Origin: Anaeramoeba flamelloides | Lineage: Eukaryota > Metamonada > Anaeramoebidae | Direction of reading: 5' to 3' | NCBI GenBank assembly: GCA_027625915.1 | Contig: JANTQA010000070.1 | Span: forward strand, 11,413,001-11,477,000 | Length of the DNA: 64,000 bases | Shown: positions 42,141-54,073 of the stretch, one piece after another | Position numbering within the stretch: the stretch's first letter is position 1 | Layout: each line of letters begins with the position of its first letter | Notes under the pieces: model-generated | Databases searched by the model: none | What the model was told of the DNA's origin: nothing | Seen by the model: the letters and a program-made list of their open reading frames with translations, nothing else | Position numbers and translations under genes: made by a program

Positions 42141-43386
42141 AAATAAAATACCAATTTCATATTTCTTAAATAAACTCTTTTTCAGTCAAAGGGGAACATT
42201 TTTATTGAATAAATAGATCAAATTCAACTGATTTTTACCAATATTCTTCTCAAAATAAATTTTCAATTTTGAGATTTGTTCAATTTTTTTGTTATTAAGG
42301 GTCTAGTTATTTATCTTGGATTTACTCCACACATAAGGAGGGACCTGAAAAATAAAAAGGGTATTGTGAAATTGCCCATTCTTTATAAATGACAAAATTC
42401 AAATAACAAAAAAAATAAATTTGAGAGGATCTCTATGTACAAAAATGCAAATCAAACAAAAAAAAAAGTTAATTCTCTTTTTCAAAAAATCAAATTTTTA
42501 AAAAATAAATTACTAGTTTCTTTTTTTCTCTTTCCAAATGTTGAAATTTCTTCAATTTAAAACAAATTGTTTTTTATAAGTTCACAATCAATTTAATTCG
42601 ATTTAATATAATTTGTGGTTAGATTATAACTCTCTATATTTTGCAATTTAAAGATTTTGTAACATTCATGAGATAAATATAACTCATTTGAGAATTGAAA
42701 AAAAAAAAAATCTTTGGGATCTCAAAAAGTACCAAAGATGGAAATTTTCAAACTACAAAGTTCTTTTCAAAACTATACACACACAACCATTCAACTTGGA
42801 AATTTAGTGTCTCTCTTTGGAGTTTTTTTCTACAAACGTCCTCTTTTTTGATTGTTGATTTTTGGAGATCGACCGAATGCGCTTTACTGAGGGTAATTTT
42901 TAATTGGCCATTAAGCACTCATAAAAATAATAAATTTTTTTTTTAATCCATTTCAGAAAATTATTTTTACCATTATGACTCTACCATTAAATAAAACTTT
43001 TTACTTTTTTTTTGCTTTTTACTTTTTTTTATTTTTTCTTTTTATTTTTCTTTTTTTTTTAAGAATACTAATTTGAAAAAAATGTATGAAAAAGTCAAAT
43101 TCACTTTAAGGAAATTGAGCCTTTAGTAATTTCTTATAAAATGAATATATTTATAATTAAAAAATCCTTATTTTCAATAATTGTAATTTTCCAAAGAAAT
43201 TGATATCTTTTATACGAGGTTTAATCAATGAAGGGGTAACAATTTTTATTTTCACATTTTTTTGTTTTCGAAATTTGAAAGTTTGTTAAGGTATATCTTT
43301 TATAAATATCAATTCGAATCTGAAGTTTATTATTTTCCTTATTTCGAAACAATGTCATATTGGTAGGCGCTTTAAAATTCAGATAG
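42141..43386. other. No supported gene
   Basis: An 83-residue plus-strand frame (42695-42946) is not supported by any motif. TTAAGGGTCTAGTTATTTAT at 42297 resembles a family A left end, but no right end was found. 42970-43070 is a T-rich tract. Confidence 0.5.
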
Positions 43387-43589
43387 TACTGCATTAAGAC
43401 ACAAACTTTCAAGGAAATTTAAGGTACAATAAAAATCTAAAATTAAGGCACAAAATTGGAATTTTTTTTTTACAGTATCTAGTAAAATTAATTGTGTGAC
43501 ATAAAAATCCAAAAAAAGTGCCTTCAATTGGGATTTTTATATACCTTAAATTTCGGTGAAAGTTCTTGCGTTAAAAATGGAAATTACTG
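43387..43589. mobile_element. Degenerate GGCACAAA MITE
   Basis: Palindromic plan retained (GACACAAACTTTCAAGG ... TTAAAAATGGAAATTACTG) but the left terminus is missing or mutated. Confidence 0.7.
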
Positions 43590-44033
43590 TAATGATTTTT
43601 TCATTTTTTACGAAGGAACAATGTGTGAAATTATGTTTCTATATTTACAACCTTATACAATTTTATAATTTAGTTAATCAATTACAGTGAAAAAAATTCT
43701 ACAAATTGATAATTTAGAAAAGTAATAACATTTTATGAATAAAAAAAAGGAACAGAAATCAAAACCGGGGAATAGATTCAACAGATTAGAAACTTTAATG
43801 AAGATTGATTATTTCACTCTCTTAAAGATGAAAGAATGCGTTGAAACTAGATATTAAGAATTTCTGATATTACCTATAATTTGATCTACATACCCTCATA
43901 TATATATATATATATATCCCTTAGCACCCCAGATTTGCCTACATTTCATCTAGTTTTTAAAAAAAGTTTTAAAATGATATGGATGTACTAATATATTAAT
44001 TTTCTTATTTATCTTTAATCCAGATTTGTATTA

Positions 44034-44232
44034 CAGCCAGTTTCACTTTTAAGGCACAAACTTCAACGAAATTTAAGGCACAAAAAAAAATCTCAAATTA
44101 AGGCACAAAAACCAAATTCTGATAAAAATAAATTGTAAAAAAAAAAATTCCAAAAATTGTGCCTTAATTTGTGATTTTTTTTTGTGCCTTAAATTTCGTT
44201 GAAAGTTTGTACCTTAAAAATGAAACTGAATG
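44034..44232. mobile_element. Palindromic GGCACAAA MITE
   Basis: CAGCCAGTTTCACTTTTAAG ... AAAATGAAACTGAATG between TA pairs; 199 bp. Confidence 0.88.
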
Positions 44233-44999
44233 TATGATAAAAAGTCAAAATAGACCAAAGATAAATTAGTTAAGTTATTGATTTTTTTTCAAAATTGGAA
44301 AAAAAAAATAACCATTATTCATTTTTACATTTTTATTAAATAGTTTTTTATTTCTTTTAATTTTTTAAATTAGAAATTTTATTACATTAATAGTAATTCA
44401 AAACTCAACACATTGATTTATTTATAATAATAATCAATTAATATTGCTAATTTTATGATAAAAAAATTAAATAAAAAAATAAATTACTCAAAAAAATTTC
44501 AATAAACATCCAATCAAGAGAAAAATGAAATACATTTCTTTAGGCAAAAATAAAATTTTTAATATTATTAATTTTCTAAAACTTTTATTTAAGCAATCGA
44601 TAATAATTGAAAATCAAAAAAAAAAAAAAATGTAAAATAATTTCTGTTATTAAATTAGAATAAAACAAATATAAATTACTTTTTAATAGATAAAATAATT
44701 ATACCTAAATTTGAAAATAAAATAAAAATAACTTTTAAATATTATTCCAATATCCCTTAGAGGACCGAAATCGACCCACTCAGATTTTCGAATTTTTATC
44801 CTAATATTTTTGTACTATGAGAGTGTGACACATGTAGATATATCCCAGCGGGGCAGGACTATGTGAATTTTTCTATCTTTTTCAAAAAATCAGTACACAA
44901 GAGTAAATATGAAATTGGGATCAAAAATTTTTTTTATTCCTCAACAAATTCAAAATTTTCTTAAATTTCGATTTTTGGTGTTTAGAAGTCTCTAGGACG

Positions 45000-45105
45000 T
45001 CTATTTTTCGAGATATTGTCCAAAATCGATTTTTATATACAAATTTTTTAACTGTGATTTTTCACATCTATTTTGGGCAATAACTCGAAAAATATAAGAC
45101 CCCAA
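45000..45105. repeat. Hairpin with TTTTTCGAGATATTG arms
   Basis: TTTTTCGAGATATTGTCC pairs with GGGCAATAACTCGAAAAA across a ~40-bp loop. It sits in a locally GC-richer patch (44755-45110) without an open frame. Confidence 0.55.
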
Positions 45106-45715
45106 AAAAAATGAAAAATTGAGATTGTTTTTATTTTGTTTATATAGTGACCCCATAGATTAAAATAAATTTTAAAGTTTTTTTTTAATTGTAGATATTA
45201 GTATATATAAATAATCTAAAATCTTCTACTCCCCATACAGAAAAAAATACTTAGTTACCAGTATTTATCCGAATTTTGGTACCTTAAGAGGATTTGAATT
45301 TATGAAAAAAAAAATTTTGAAAAGATTTAAAGGTAAATTCAGGTAGCAAACATGTACACTTTAATTGATCAAATTATATATATAAAATTTAAAAAAAAAT
45401 AAAGAAAAAAAATCATAATTTAATCAGACTAGAACTATTAGACCAAATCGTTTAAATTTGAAAAAGAAATTGTTGAAAAAATTTCCAAATTTTACAATGA
45501 TTAAAAAATATTATTTTTTTTTCAAATTTAATTTATTTTTTTTTTATTTTTAAATTATTTAGAATCAAATATAGATATTGATATTGAATGGTAATCAGTA
45601 GATAAAACAAATTTTCTATGTGATGATAAAATAACTTTTGTAATGAATAAATTATTTAATCAAACATTGTAGGCTAATTTTGGGGTGCAAAGGGCCCCAA
45701 AAAAATTTCCAGTAA

Positions 45716-46347
45716 AGTATGATATGTTTTAAATGTTAAAACTAAGAGGTTTTTGATGTCTAGACAAACTTTTCAACAAAAAAATTATTTTGACAAAATT
45801 TGGAAAAATAATAAAATCTCAAGAACGAAGTAAAATTTTTCCACTGTTAAAAAAATTGTTTTCAGTTATTTTTTTATTGAGATTTTGAACAAAGAATGAA
45901 AACCATTTTATTTGCTGTGCATCAAAAAGAGAAAAATCATTTGAATTTTTTTCTTGATTAAATATTACTTCCTTTTTTCGGCACCAGCCAAAATACTGCA
46001 CAACTAAAACAAAACATTTTATTTTTACAAATCGTAATATAACTATTCTTTCTATGAGTTGAGGAATTAAAATTCTCTGTTTTGTTATTTCCTTCAATCA
46101 AAAAAAGCAAAAATCTAAAAACTGTCATACCTTCAAGAATCCCAAGGTTTTCATTCCAATGTTTATTTGTTAATTTTCAAAACAGACTTATTAATAAATT
46201 ATCTCAAAAAGTCAATCTCATTTATGAAAATGATTCCCAATTCCTGGTGTCTATTAAAGATTTGATTTTTTATTGTAAATATCTCTACAAATCAAGCAAT
46301 TAAATAGTAATTTCCAGTCTTGGTCTTACTAAAGAACTTTATATCTA
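45716..46347. other. No supported gene
   Basis: Two divergent frames (45819-46097 minus, 46082-46303 plus) of 92 and 73 residues show no motif and no splice context that I can defend. Confidence 0.45.
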
Positions 46348-46540
46348 CATTCAGTTCCACTTTTAAGGCACAAAATTTCAACGAAATTTAAGACAATAAA
46401 AATCTCAAATTAAGGCACAAAAACCAAATTCTGATATAAATAAATTGTAAAAAAAAATTACATATTTTGTTCATTAATTTGAGATTTTATTGTGCCTTGA
46501 ATTTCTTTTGAAAGTTTGTTTCCAAAAGTGGAACTGACTG
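46348..46540. mobile_element. Palindromic GGCACAAA MITE
   Basis: CATTCAGTTCCACTTTTAAG ... AAAGTGGAACTGACTG between TA pairs; same terminal variant as 16356-16553. Confidence 0.88.
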
Positions 46541-46799
46541 TAGTATAAAAGTCATTTCCCTGTTCAACACCAATCTATTTCAGATAAATCTCTTCACTTG
46601 ATGAATACCCTTCTTTTTTAACCCCAACTATATTTATATTTCCACAAGTACTCTTTAAACAATTCGAAATTAAAAAACAGTAAATGATATTTTCTCAAAA
46701 GAAAAAATAGTTTCAATTTCTTATCTTTGGTATTTTTTTCTTTATTGGTTGATTGATCAACAATTCATCCATTTTTTAATACTATTTGTTACAATATAA

Positions 46800-47010
46800 A
46801 AGGAAACAATATTTTCATTCAGCTTCCCAAACAAAGATATTAAAAATCATACCCAATTTCAAATTTTCAAGTTCGAAAAGTAGTTTAAATGATTAACTTC
46901 CCTTTTAGAATGGGGATCTTTGATGGTTTATAAAATTCTTGAGAGTGTGTGTTTTTTTTTGGAAAGCTGAATGAAAATTTGGATTGTTTTATTTTGCAAT
47001 TAACAGTATT
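46800..47010. repeat. Dispersed repeat family G, copy 1
   Basis: TTTTCATTCAGCTT and AAGCTGAATGAAAA are inverted near its ends. The interior (AACTTCCCTTTTAGAATGGG) aligns with 57605-57845. Confidence 0.6.
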
Positions 47011-48122
47011 TAAAGAAATACTATTATTTTTGGTGTTGATTAATAATAATTAGAAAAAATAAAAAATTTAGAAATTGTTGTGAAAGAATTGAATTCAATA
47101 CTTGACGATAAAAATGTACTTTTTTCTTTGGACAATTCCTATCTGGCAAAGGACAACTTTCAGAGATAACTCTTAATATTTCATCTGAATTAAATTTTGA
47201 GTACTTGAGGACAACTCTGTTCATATTTTGATCAAACAAGTTGAAAATGATCAAAATTGGACTTTTCTATTTTGAATTGTCAATCTTTAGAAAACTTTAT
47301 TTTTTCGAAAAAAAAAGAAGAAATACCAAGAATAAGGATTACAAACCCGAAGGCAATTGATATTAAATTCAAACTACCAAACCACAAACACTTATTAATA
47401 CAATAACATTTAAAAAGACTAAAATAGAAAATGGATATTATTCGTTATTATTCTAGATTTTGTGATTAAAATAGAGTATTGATTTTTAAGACATTTTTCT
47501 GAAGCAATCTTTATGAAATCTTAATTAAGAGAAGTGAAATCATCTGTCACATCGATTATCCTTCTTCAAGCCTGATTTTAAATTCTTATTAACCCCAAAA
47601 AATCCTTTTAAATTTTAGTCAGTTTTGTTTCAAAAAACAATGAAATTTTTTTTATAAACTTTTATCCCTCTTTTTTTCAGATATCACCTTTTTTTTAATC
47701 AAAGAAAAAATTTTAAAATGGGAGGAATTCAGTTTGATTCAAATTAAAGAAATTAGATGCTTTGGAAAAATAAATTTAGAAAAAGTTTAGATTTTTAAAT
47801 GAAAATTGATTTTTTTGTAATTTTATTTTTTGGAATTCTTAATAGTTCCAAAAAGGTGAAAGTTTTTTAAGGATTGAAGAATTTTTGTAAATAAAACAAT
47901 AAGATTTTTGATTTTCAATTTTAAGTCGAAACAGTGATCTGAGCTCTGTAACAAATTCACAAATTGCAATTAAAAATTGGAATAATTTTTTCAAAAAAAA
48001 TCCACAGATTAAAAAAAAACTCTTTAATTTGCAACCGATTATCCAGCCCCCAAGAAAATTGAATTTTTGATTCATTCTTTTGTTTACAATGAATTGAAAA
48101 AAAAATTTCAAAACCAAATTAC
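47011..48122. other. No supported gene
   Basis: Two minus-strand frames: 47024-47254 contains a polar, non-repetitive stretch (SDEILRVISESCPLPDRNC) that could be an exon remnant, and 47839-48117 looks like chance. Neither is confirmed. Confidence 0.4.
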
Positions 48123-48288
48123 AGTACTGGTATTTGAATTACAAATGGGAAATTTTTTCACTTGGTTTACAATTTCCTTTTTCAAACAAAACTCCAATTT
48201 ACAACCTGGTTCTGTAGGGAACTCTGTTTATCATAAACAAGGAAAATGATTTGAAAATATTTTCCCATTTAGACTTCAAATACCAGTA
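48123..48288. repeat. Small palindromic MITE cut by the next element
   Basis: CAGTACTGGTATTTGAATTA ... TTCAAATACCAGTA are inverted. The right end is replaced by the start of the 48284 element, whose insertion probably truncated it. Confidence 0.55.
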
Positions 48289-49696
48289 TGGTAAAATAAT
48301 TGGGACAATTAGATTTTAATTGGGACTGGTTTTGTGTAAGACACAGTTTTTGAACCGGATCATTTTTTCAAAACCAAGACAGGTTTTATTTGGGTCGTTG
48401 ACTTTTATTTGGCATAGTTTTTTTGAGAGACATTTTTTTGTGTCCCTTTCATGTTAATTGGGACATTTTTTTTTGAGAGACAAGGCTTTTAAATTTGGAC
48501 ACTTTACTCTAACCAGTTACAAAATTTCACAATGCCTTTAGTTTTTATTTTGGAGAGACAAACAACAAATCCAAAAGGATCCTTTCAAAATTGAATACAG
48601 TACAATCACAATTAATTTAAATTCTTATTCCCAAAACACACTGATTTTCGGAAGAAAACAATTGAAAAAACTCACATCGAAAGATCCCTTTCTTGAACAA
48701 TTTCAAAAAAAAAGTAAATTATGAAGATTGAAAATTGATGAAAAAAAAAGAAGCTGAGAAACCGAAAAAAAGAAGGTGAACAAAAATAAATCCAAATAAA
48801 TACTCGATCAATTTTGTTGAAAAAAAAAAGAATAAAAAGGTTTATTTGAGAAAGATTTTTATAATAATTTAAAAAAGAGATTTGACTTGGTTCTATTGGA
48901 CTAACACTGGTTTGACATGTTTGGGTATTTAAAAGTTATTTGGTTGTTTGTTGTTGGTTTGACTTCTTGTGCGTTTTGGAACTGGTGTGCTATTTGGTGT
49001 TCTGATTTTATGAAAGTTTATTATTACCACCACTTTTCGATTTCTTTTTCTTTTTTTGTTGGTTTTTTGCCTTTTGTAGTTTTCTTTTCTTCTTCATTTG
49101 TTTGCACCCTCTCTTTTTATTAGTATTACTATTGGCACCATTTGAATTTCTTCTTCTACTGGAATTTACTTCTCCTTCATCACTTTCTTTTGAGTTTTTG
49201 ATTTATTGTTGATAATTTGTTTTAATGAATTAACATCACCAAACAAGATTTTTTTTTCAAAAAAGCCATCGAAAAAAAATTAATTAAAAAAAATGAAAAA
49301 CGTGTACATAAATTGTTTTCAAAATTGAGAACATGGCTGAGGAATCAAATAGAAGAAGAAAAATGTCTGGAAATTACGTATAAATTATCCATTTTTTTTC
49401 AAATAAAAAAATACAAGTACTGGAGATCTCTTAAAAACCAACACCCTGAGATTTAAAAAATTGACAAATCTAAAATTGTTTGAAAATTCACTTTCAAGAT
49501 ATAAAAATTGTCCCAGTTTTTAAAAACACAACCCAAAATTTTAAAAATGTTCCAATTTAAAAACTTCGTCTCTAAAAAAAATAATGTCCCAGAAAAACCT
49601 ATCTTTGTTTTGAAAAAATGATCCGGTTCAAAAACTGTGTCTTACACAAAACCAGTCCCAATTAAATTCTTGTGTCCAAAGTAAATTACCATACTG
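48284..49696. mobile_element. 1.4-kb CAGTATGGTAA element, ~180-bp terminal repeats
   Basis: CAGTATGGTAAAATAATTGG ... ACCATACTG followed by TA (49697-49698). The first ~180 bp and last ~170 bp are inverted repeats; TTTTGAACCGGATCATTTTT lies in both arms. The interior holds only a 68-residue hydrophobic frame (48917-49123), so no transposase is recognisable. The size would suit a Tc1/mariner relative that has lost coding capacity. Confidence 0.8.
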
Positions 49697-49871
49697 TATG
49701 AGGAAAAAAAAGATTTTTCCAAGAATTTGCAAATAATCGAAAAGCCTTGAGAGTATACTTAACCATTTTTCAACAAAACAAAAACTTCCATAATTTGTTG
49801 ATAATTAGATATTGAGAATAAATTCTCCCTTTTTTTGGTTTTCAATCAATCTATTTGAAAAATAATGAATT

Positions 49872-49894
49872 CATTTTTTTTTCTTTTTACCCTC
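49872..49894 (+). promoter_or_regulatory. Shared T/C-rich box upstream of PAS gene 2
   Basis: TTTTTTTTCTTTTTACCCTC, ~175 bp before the ATG, then A-rich leader; see the box at 39829. Confidence 0.45.
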
Positions 49895-50068
49895 CAAATT
49901 TTCAACAAAATTCAAACACTCAAAAAAAACAAAACAACTAAAAAACTTTTAAACAATAAAAAAAAAGACTGTACCGCTGAAAAAAAAACAAAAAGCAACT
50001 AAAAATAACAAAAAACTAGAACTCGCTTCAATTTCAATAACAAATAAAAAAAAAACAAAAATTTCAAA

Positions 50069-52096
50069 ATGGGAATTCATTATTCTTCTTATCCAAAAGT
50101 CGAAGTTATCAAAAATAAAAAAAAAATCCAAGAGTTTTATAAACTCTTTGAGAACTCAAACCGTTGTGTGGTGTTACTGGATGAAAAAAATCAAGTTTTT
50201 CGATATAATCCATTTTTGATCAAGAGATTTAGCATATCTCCAAAAGTGATTCAAGCAAATGTTGGCCATTCAGCTGTTAGTAATAATAAACCAGGAGGGA
50301 AAGGAATCCTTACATACTACCAACCCCAATTTAAACTATCATCTATGATCTTACTTTTGAAATTATTTGAAAAAGTAAATCAGAACCACACAGCTGAAAT
50401 TACTTTGCTTATGAGAAATACAAAAAATCCAGACGATATTTTCTTTGCAAAGAATTTTCTAAGAAAGATCCAAATTGGCAAACAAACCCTTACTCTAATT
50501 TCTCTGATTCGTCTAAAGGAGACAATTCTTGATTATTATCTCTCAGAAAACGAAGCAACAATCAAAAAATTAAAACCCAAAATTACACATCAAAAATCAA
50601 AAAAAAGAGAAAAGAAAAAGAAACAGATTGAAAAAGTAAAAGTAAACGAAAAAAAAGCAAAATCAAATTCAGGTAATTTACAAAACCCATTTTTCTTTGA
50701 CAACTTTGGTTCTCTAAAGAATTATCAACCCTCAATTGTCGAATTAGATAGTGACTCAGATCAAAAAGATAATCAAGAGAATACAAACCATGTAGATCAA
50801 AAAAATGATCAAATTGATAAAGATAATTCTACCGACGATGAAGATTCGTCTTATGATAGTTTGGTTGAGCCTTTAACTGATTTAGAGAATTTCTCCAATA
50901 GGAATTCTGTAAACCAAAACCAAAATCAAAATTCAAATTTAAATCAAAGAAATAATAATCAAAACACAACCCAGAGTACAAATATTTTGACCTGTGCCTT
51001 TGACATGAGTAATTTAATTGAACACAATTACAGTAATTATAATTCGTCTCTGACCAAGAATTCAAAATTATTTCCAAACGAGCCCAATTCTAATCCCAAT
51101 GGTTTTCAGGAAGGTCTTACAATAACAACAAAAAAAGACAAAAATAGAAAATCAAATTCACAAAAAAAAAACAAAAATACTTTTAAAAATAAAAACAATG
51201 GCAAAAATCAAAAAACCACGAACCAAAGAAACAGAATAAATATTCAAAACAAAACCAATAATAATAGAAAAAAACCAAGTCACAACAAAATCATTTATAC
51301 TTTTAAAAATAGCAACAAAAATAACAGCAGAAGCAAGATTCAAAACAAGCCCAATCATAACAGCCAAACCAACACCGACACAACCCATACATACACTAAC
51401 AACAAAAATAACAGATTTGATTGTTACAATAATCCCAACACAATGAACAAAAGAAACAAAAAAATACGAATAAGAGAAAAGTTTAAAGCAAAATTTGATA
51501 CCCAACAAAAATATAAAACGAAGAGAAAATTCAAGAATTACAATACAAACATCAGTATTAATAACATCACTAACAAGACCAACAATTACAAAATCAATAA
51601 CATCAATAACACAACCAACATCAACATCAACATTAACAATAAAAGCACAATCAAAAATACCAGAAATAACAACAACTTCACAATCAATAAAATCAATAAA
51701 ATCAATAAAAACAGCACAGTCAATAAAAGTACAGTTGAAAACACCAGAAACACCAAAATTCATGCAAATACTAACCTCAATAAAAACAAAATCAACAATG
51801 GCAAAATGACAATTGGTAACACCAAAATTCATGCAAATACTAAAATCAATAAAAACAACTTGAACGAAAACACCTTCAACAACAAAGGCATAACCAATAA
51901 CAACAAAAGCACAATCAATAACAACATATTCAAAAACAGAATCACTATTAAAAATACAATTTATAAATTCGTAATAAATGATGATCAAAAATTTGAAACA
52001 GATCTTGAAAAAATTTTGCCTTGTTCCAAAGAAATTGATAACATTTTTCAAGATTATGAATTGAAAAGTAAATCGGCTGACTCTCAGTTAGATTGA
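50069..52096 (+). CDS. PAS-like signalling protein, paralogue 2 (longest)
   Basis: 675 residues, starting MGIHYSSY. The PAS-like part (~20-150) diverges most from the others: it reads FYKLFENSNRCVVLLDEKN and RYNPFLIKRFSISPK, and has GGKG where they have GGQG. The two acidic motifs (PSIVELDSDSD, STDDEDSSYDSLVEPLTDLEN) and the block AFDMSNLIEHNYSN are kept. Its Asn/Lys/Thr-rich region is about 100 residues longer, partly by internal duplication: KIHANTNLNKNK and KIHANTKINKNN occur close together. The C-terminus is complete: VINDDQKFETDLEKILPC, KEIDNIFQDYE, ...SADSQLD, TGA stop. A 297-codon antisense frame over the repeats is a shadow. Likely membrane-attached and cytoplasmic; ligand and partners unknown. 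Confidence 0.87.
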   Translation: MGIHYSSYPKVEVIKNKKKIQEFYKLFENSNRCVVLLDEKNQVFRYNPFLIKRFSISPKVIQANVGHSAVSNNKPGGKGILTYYQPQFKLSSMILLLKLFEKVNQNHTAEITLLMRNTKNPDDIFFAKNFLRKIQIGKQTLTLISLIRLKETILDYYLSENEATIKKLKPKITHQKSKKREKKKKQIEKVKVNEKKAKSNSGNLQNPFFFDNFGSLKNYQPSIVELDSDSDQKDNQENTNHVDQKNDQIDKDNSTDDEDSSYDSLVEPLTDLENFSNRNSVNQNQNQNSNLNQRNNNQNTTQSTNILTCAFDMSNLIEHNYSNYNSSLTKNSKLFPNEPNSNPNGFQEGLTITTKKDKNRKSNSQKKNKNTFKNKNNGKNQKTTNQRNRINIQNKTNNNRKKPSHNKIIYTFKNSNKNNSRSKIQNKPNHNSQTNTDTTHTYTNNKNNRFDCYNNPNTMNKRNKKIRIREKFKAKFDTQQKYKTKRKFKNYNTNISINNITNKTNNYKINNINNTTNINININNKSTIKNTRNNNNFTINKINKINKNSTVNKSTVENTRNTKIHANTNLNKNKINNGKMTIGNTKIHANTKINKNNLNENTFNNKGITNNNKSTINNNIFKNRITIKNTIYKFVINDDQKFETDLEKILPCSKEIDNIFQDYELKSKSADSQLD

Positions 52097-52315
52097 ATAT
52101 GAGTAAAATAGATTCTGTAAATAAATAATTTAGAGAGAAAATAATAAATCAATTTTACCAAATAAAACCAATAAAAAAATTAAGATCTTTAATTTTTCAA
52201 AATATTTTCATCAAAACATTTGCATTTCTTCAACTCGTCAAATTGCCCCACAAAATGGTTTACAAGGTACCAAATAATAAATCTAAATAATCAATTGACT
52301 TTTTTTGTTCTTCTA
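52097..52315 (+). other. 3' flank conserved among PAS paralogues
   Basis: Closely matches 41716-41940 (AATAGATTCTGTAAATAAAT, CAAAATGGTTTACAAGGTAC) and then diverges. Confidence 0.65.
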
Positions 52316-53155
52316 CAATTGAAGACACAAATAAATCAAAGTTGTTTTATTTTTTTCCAAATTTCTCCTAGCTGTACTGAATTTTCAATATTATGGGAAG
52401 AAGAGTTACAAAGGAAAAAGATCAAGTGGTTACTCACAAATACCGAAAACACTGAAACACGACACCATGGTTAATTTGAAAATAAAAAATAAAAAAGAAA
52501 AAACAAAGGCAAAAAATACAAAAGGTTTTAAAGTAAATTGATCAAAAAAAGAAAAAAGGAAAAAGAAATTAAACAACGACCTCCCTAATTGAACATTCAG
52601 GATCAATTATTAAATTGAACTAAATTAACCAAAAATGCCATGGTTGTGATTTTTGAGTGTTCTTAATTATAGATTGTATTTTTTTTTTATTATTTGATTT
52701 TTTCAATTGCTTATTATAAACACTTTTTTAATTTCTTTTACTTTTTTCTTTTTTTCTTTTCAATTTTTTTCTTTTACTTTTTTAAAATAAAAAAAATTTG
52801 TATATCTTTCTCTTGAATAATCTTTAAAACTGCGATTTTAATCTTAAATTTCCTTTGATGGAATTTTAAGTTAAATTACATCTAGAGTGTTATTTACACT
52901 TTTTCAATACTAATAAAAAAATTTACTATTTGATAATTTATGAAATGTATAAAAATATCAATGATAAAAAAAAAAAAAAAAAATGTAATTTAATAGGACC
53001 CAACCAAAATCGTACATGTCTTAAAAATTACTATTATTATTTTGTTCTATTTTTAAATTCTTGTCATTTTCAATTTTTCAAGCTTTTTTGAAATTTATCT
53101 TGTTTTATATATTCTAAAATAATTTATAAAATAATTAAAATATAATAATAAACCA
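52316..53155. other. No recognised gene
   Basis: AT-rich. At 52858-52912 there is a decayed version of the GNLSKR tail with ATCTAGAGTGTTATTTACAC, as at 34330. Long T/C-rich tract at 52720-52790. Confidence 0.5.
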
Positions 53156-53671
53156 AATTCCAAAATTTTGGACACGGTTTAAACAGTTAAACGAATCAAT
53201 ACTCAACATTACATTCAATTTGGAATAATTTTGATTTTACAAACTATTTCATTTTTTGTCTTTTTTGTTTTGGTTTCATTTCCTTTTTTCAAGTTACGTC
53301 ATATGTTTCCTTCGATCTGGAATTTTTTTTTGATGGTTGATAGAAGATTCAGGTTGAGAATTTACTAAATAGAAGAATTCAAATAAAATTAGTTAATGAT
53401 AAAATCAATTAATTGACCAATATTCCTAATAGAATTTCAAAAAATTTTATCAATACATTTTTTGTTTCGCTCGTTTCTTTATTTTGGACACACAGGTTTT
53501 TATTTTTTGTGTTTTAAATTTTTTTCTTTTATTTGGATGAAAATAATTACTTATTAAAACATTAATAATGTGTAACTTAAATGTGGTTTTAGATTAGGTT
53601 TAGAAAAATATAATAAATTGATTTTGTTTTTTTACCTATTTTTGATTTTGGGTGTCCAAATTTTTGGAATT
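53156..53671 (+). mobile_element. TIR element, TTCCAAAATTTTGGACAC family, copy 1
   Basis: TTCCAAAATTTTGGACAC on the left and GTGTCCAAATTTTTGGAA on the right. Aligned along its length with 62178-62696. No conserved frame. Confidence 0.75.
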
Positions 53672-54042
53672 GGATTTACATAATTGCACTTAAATATTAC
53701 AAAAAAGTATAGATTCGAATGTAGTTACAATTTAAAATACTAAAAACCTTTAATAGATTAATATGATTATTGCAAGTAACGTCTTTTATTTAGAAAGATT
53801 GTTGGATTATAGAAAACTTTTTGAGAAAAAAAAAATATGAAAAGATAAATATATCATCTCAAAAACTGAACCAGGGAATTTTTTTATTATAAAAATAATA
53901 AAAAATTATTAAATACAAAAAAAAAGCAATAATATTATATTAAAAATTTAAAATTATTAAATGAAAAAAAAAATATAAAATAAAATAGTAAATTATTGTT
54001 AAAGATAGTTAAAGATGTTTAAATACAAAAACATTATCTATC

Positions 54043-54073
<31 letters not shown>

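Larger units (their letters stand above)
43911..45715. mobile_element. Possible 1.8-kb element, CCCTTNGCACCCC termini
   Basis: CCCTTAGCACCCCAGATTTG at ~43918 resembles the reverse complement of the right end near 45670-45700 (CCCTTTGCACCCCAAAATTA). A third, weaker version (CCCTTAGAGGACCGAAATCG) is at 44755, so the interval may be two elements. A MITE is nested at 44034-44232. No coding frame. Confidence 0.45.

Noticed and set aside
47024-47254. 76-residue minus-strand frame with a polar Cys-containing stretch
   Set aside because: Only ~35 residues look protein-like and no partner exon could be found; left as a possible remnant.
51158-52051. 297-codon antisense frame over PAS paralogue 2 (and 229 codons at 40995-41684)
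   Set aside because: Composition (Val/Ile/Phe/Asp) is the mirror of AAC/AAT-rich Asn codons. The sense proteins have conserved islands, the antisense ones do not.
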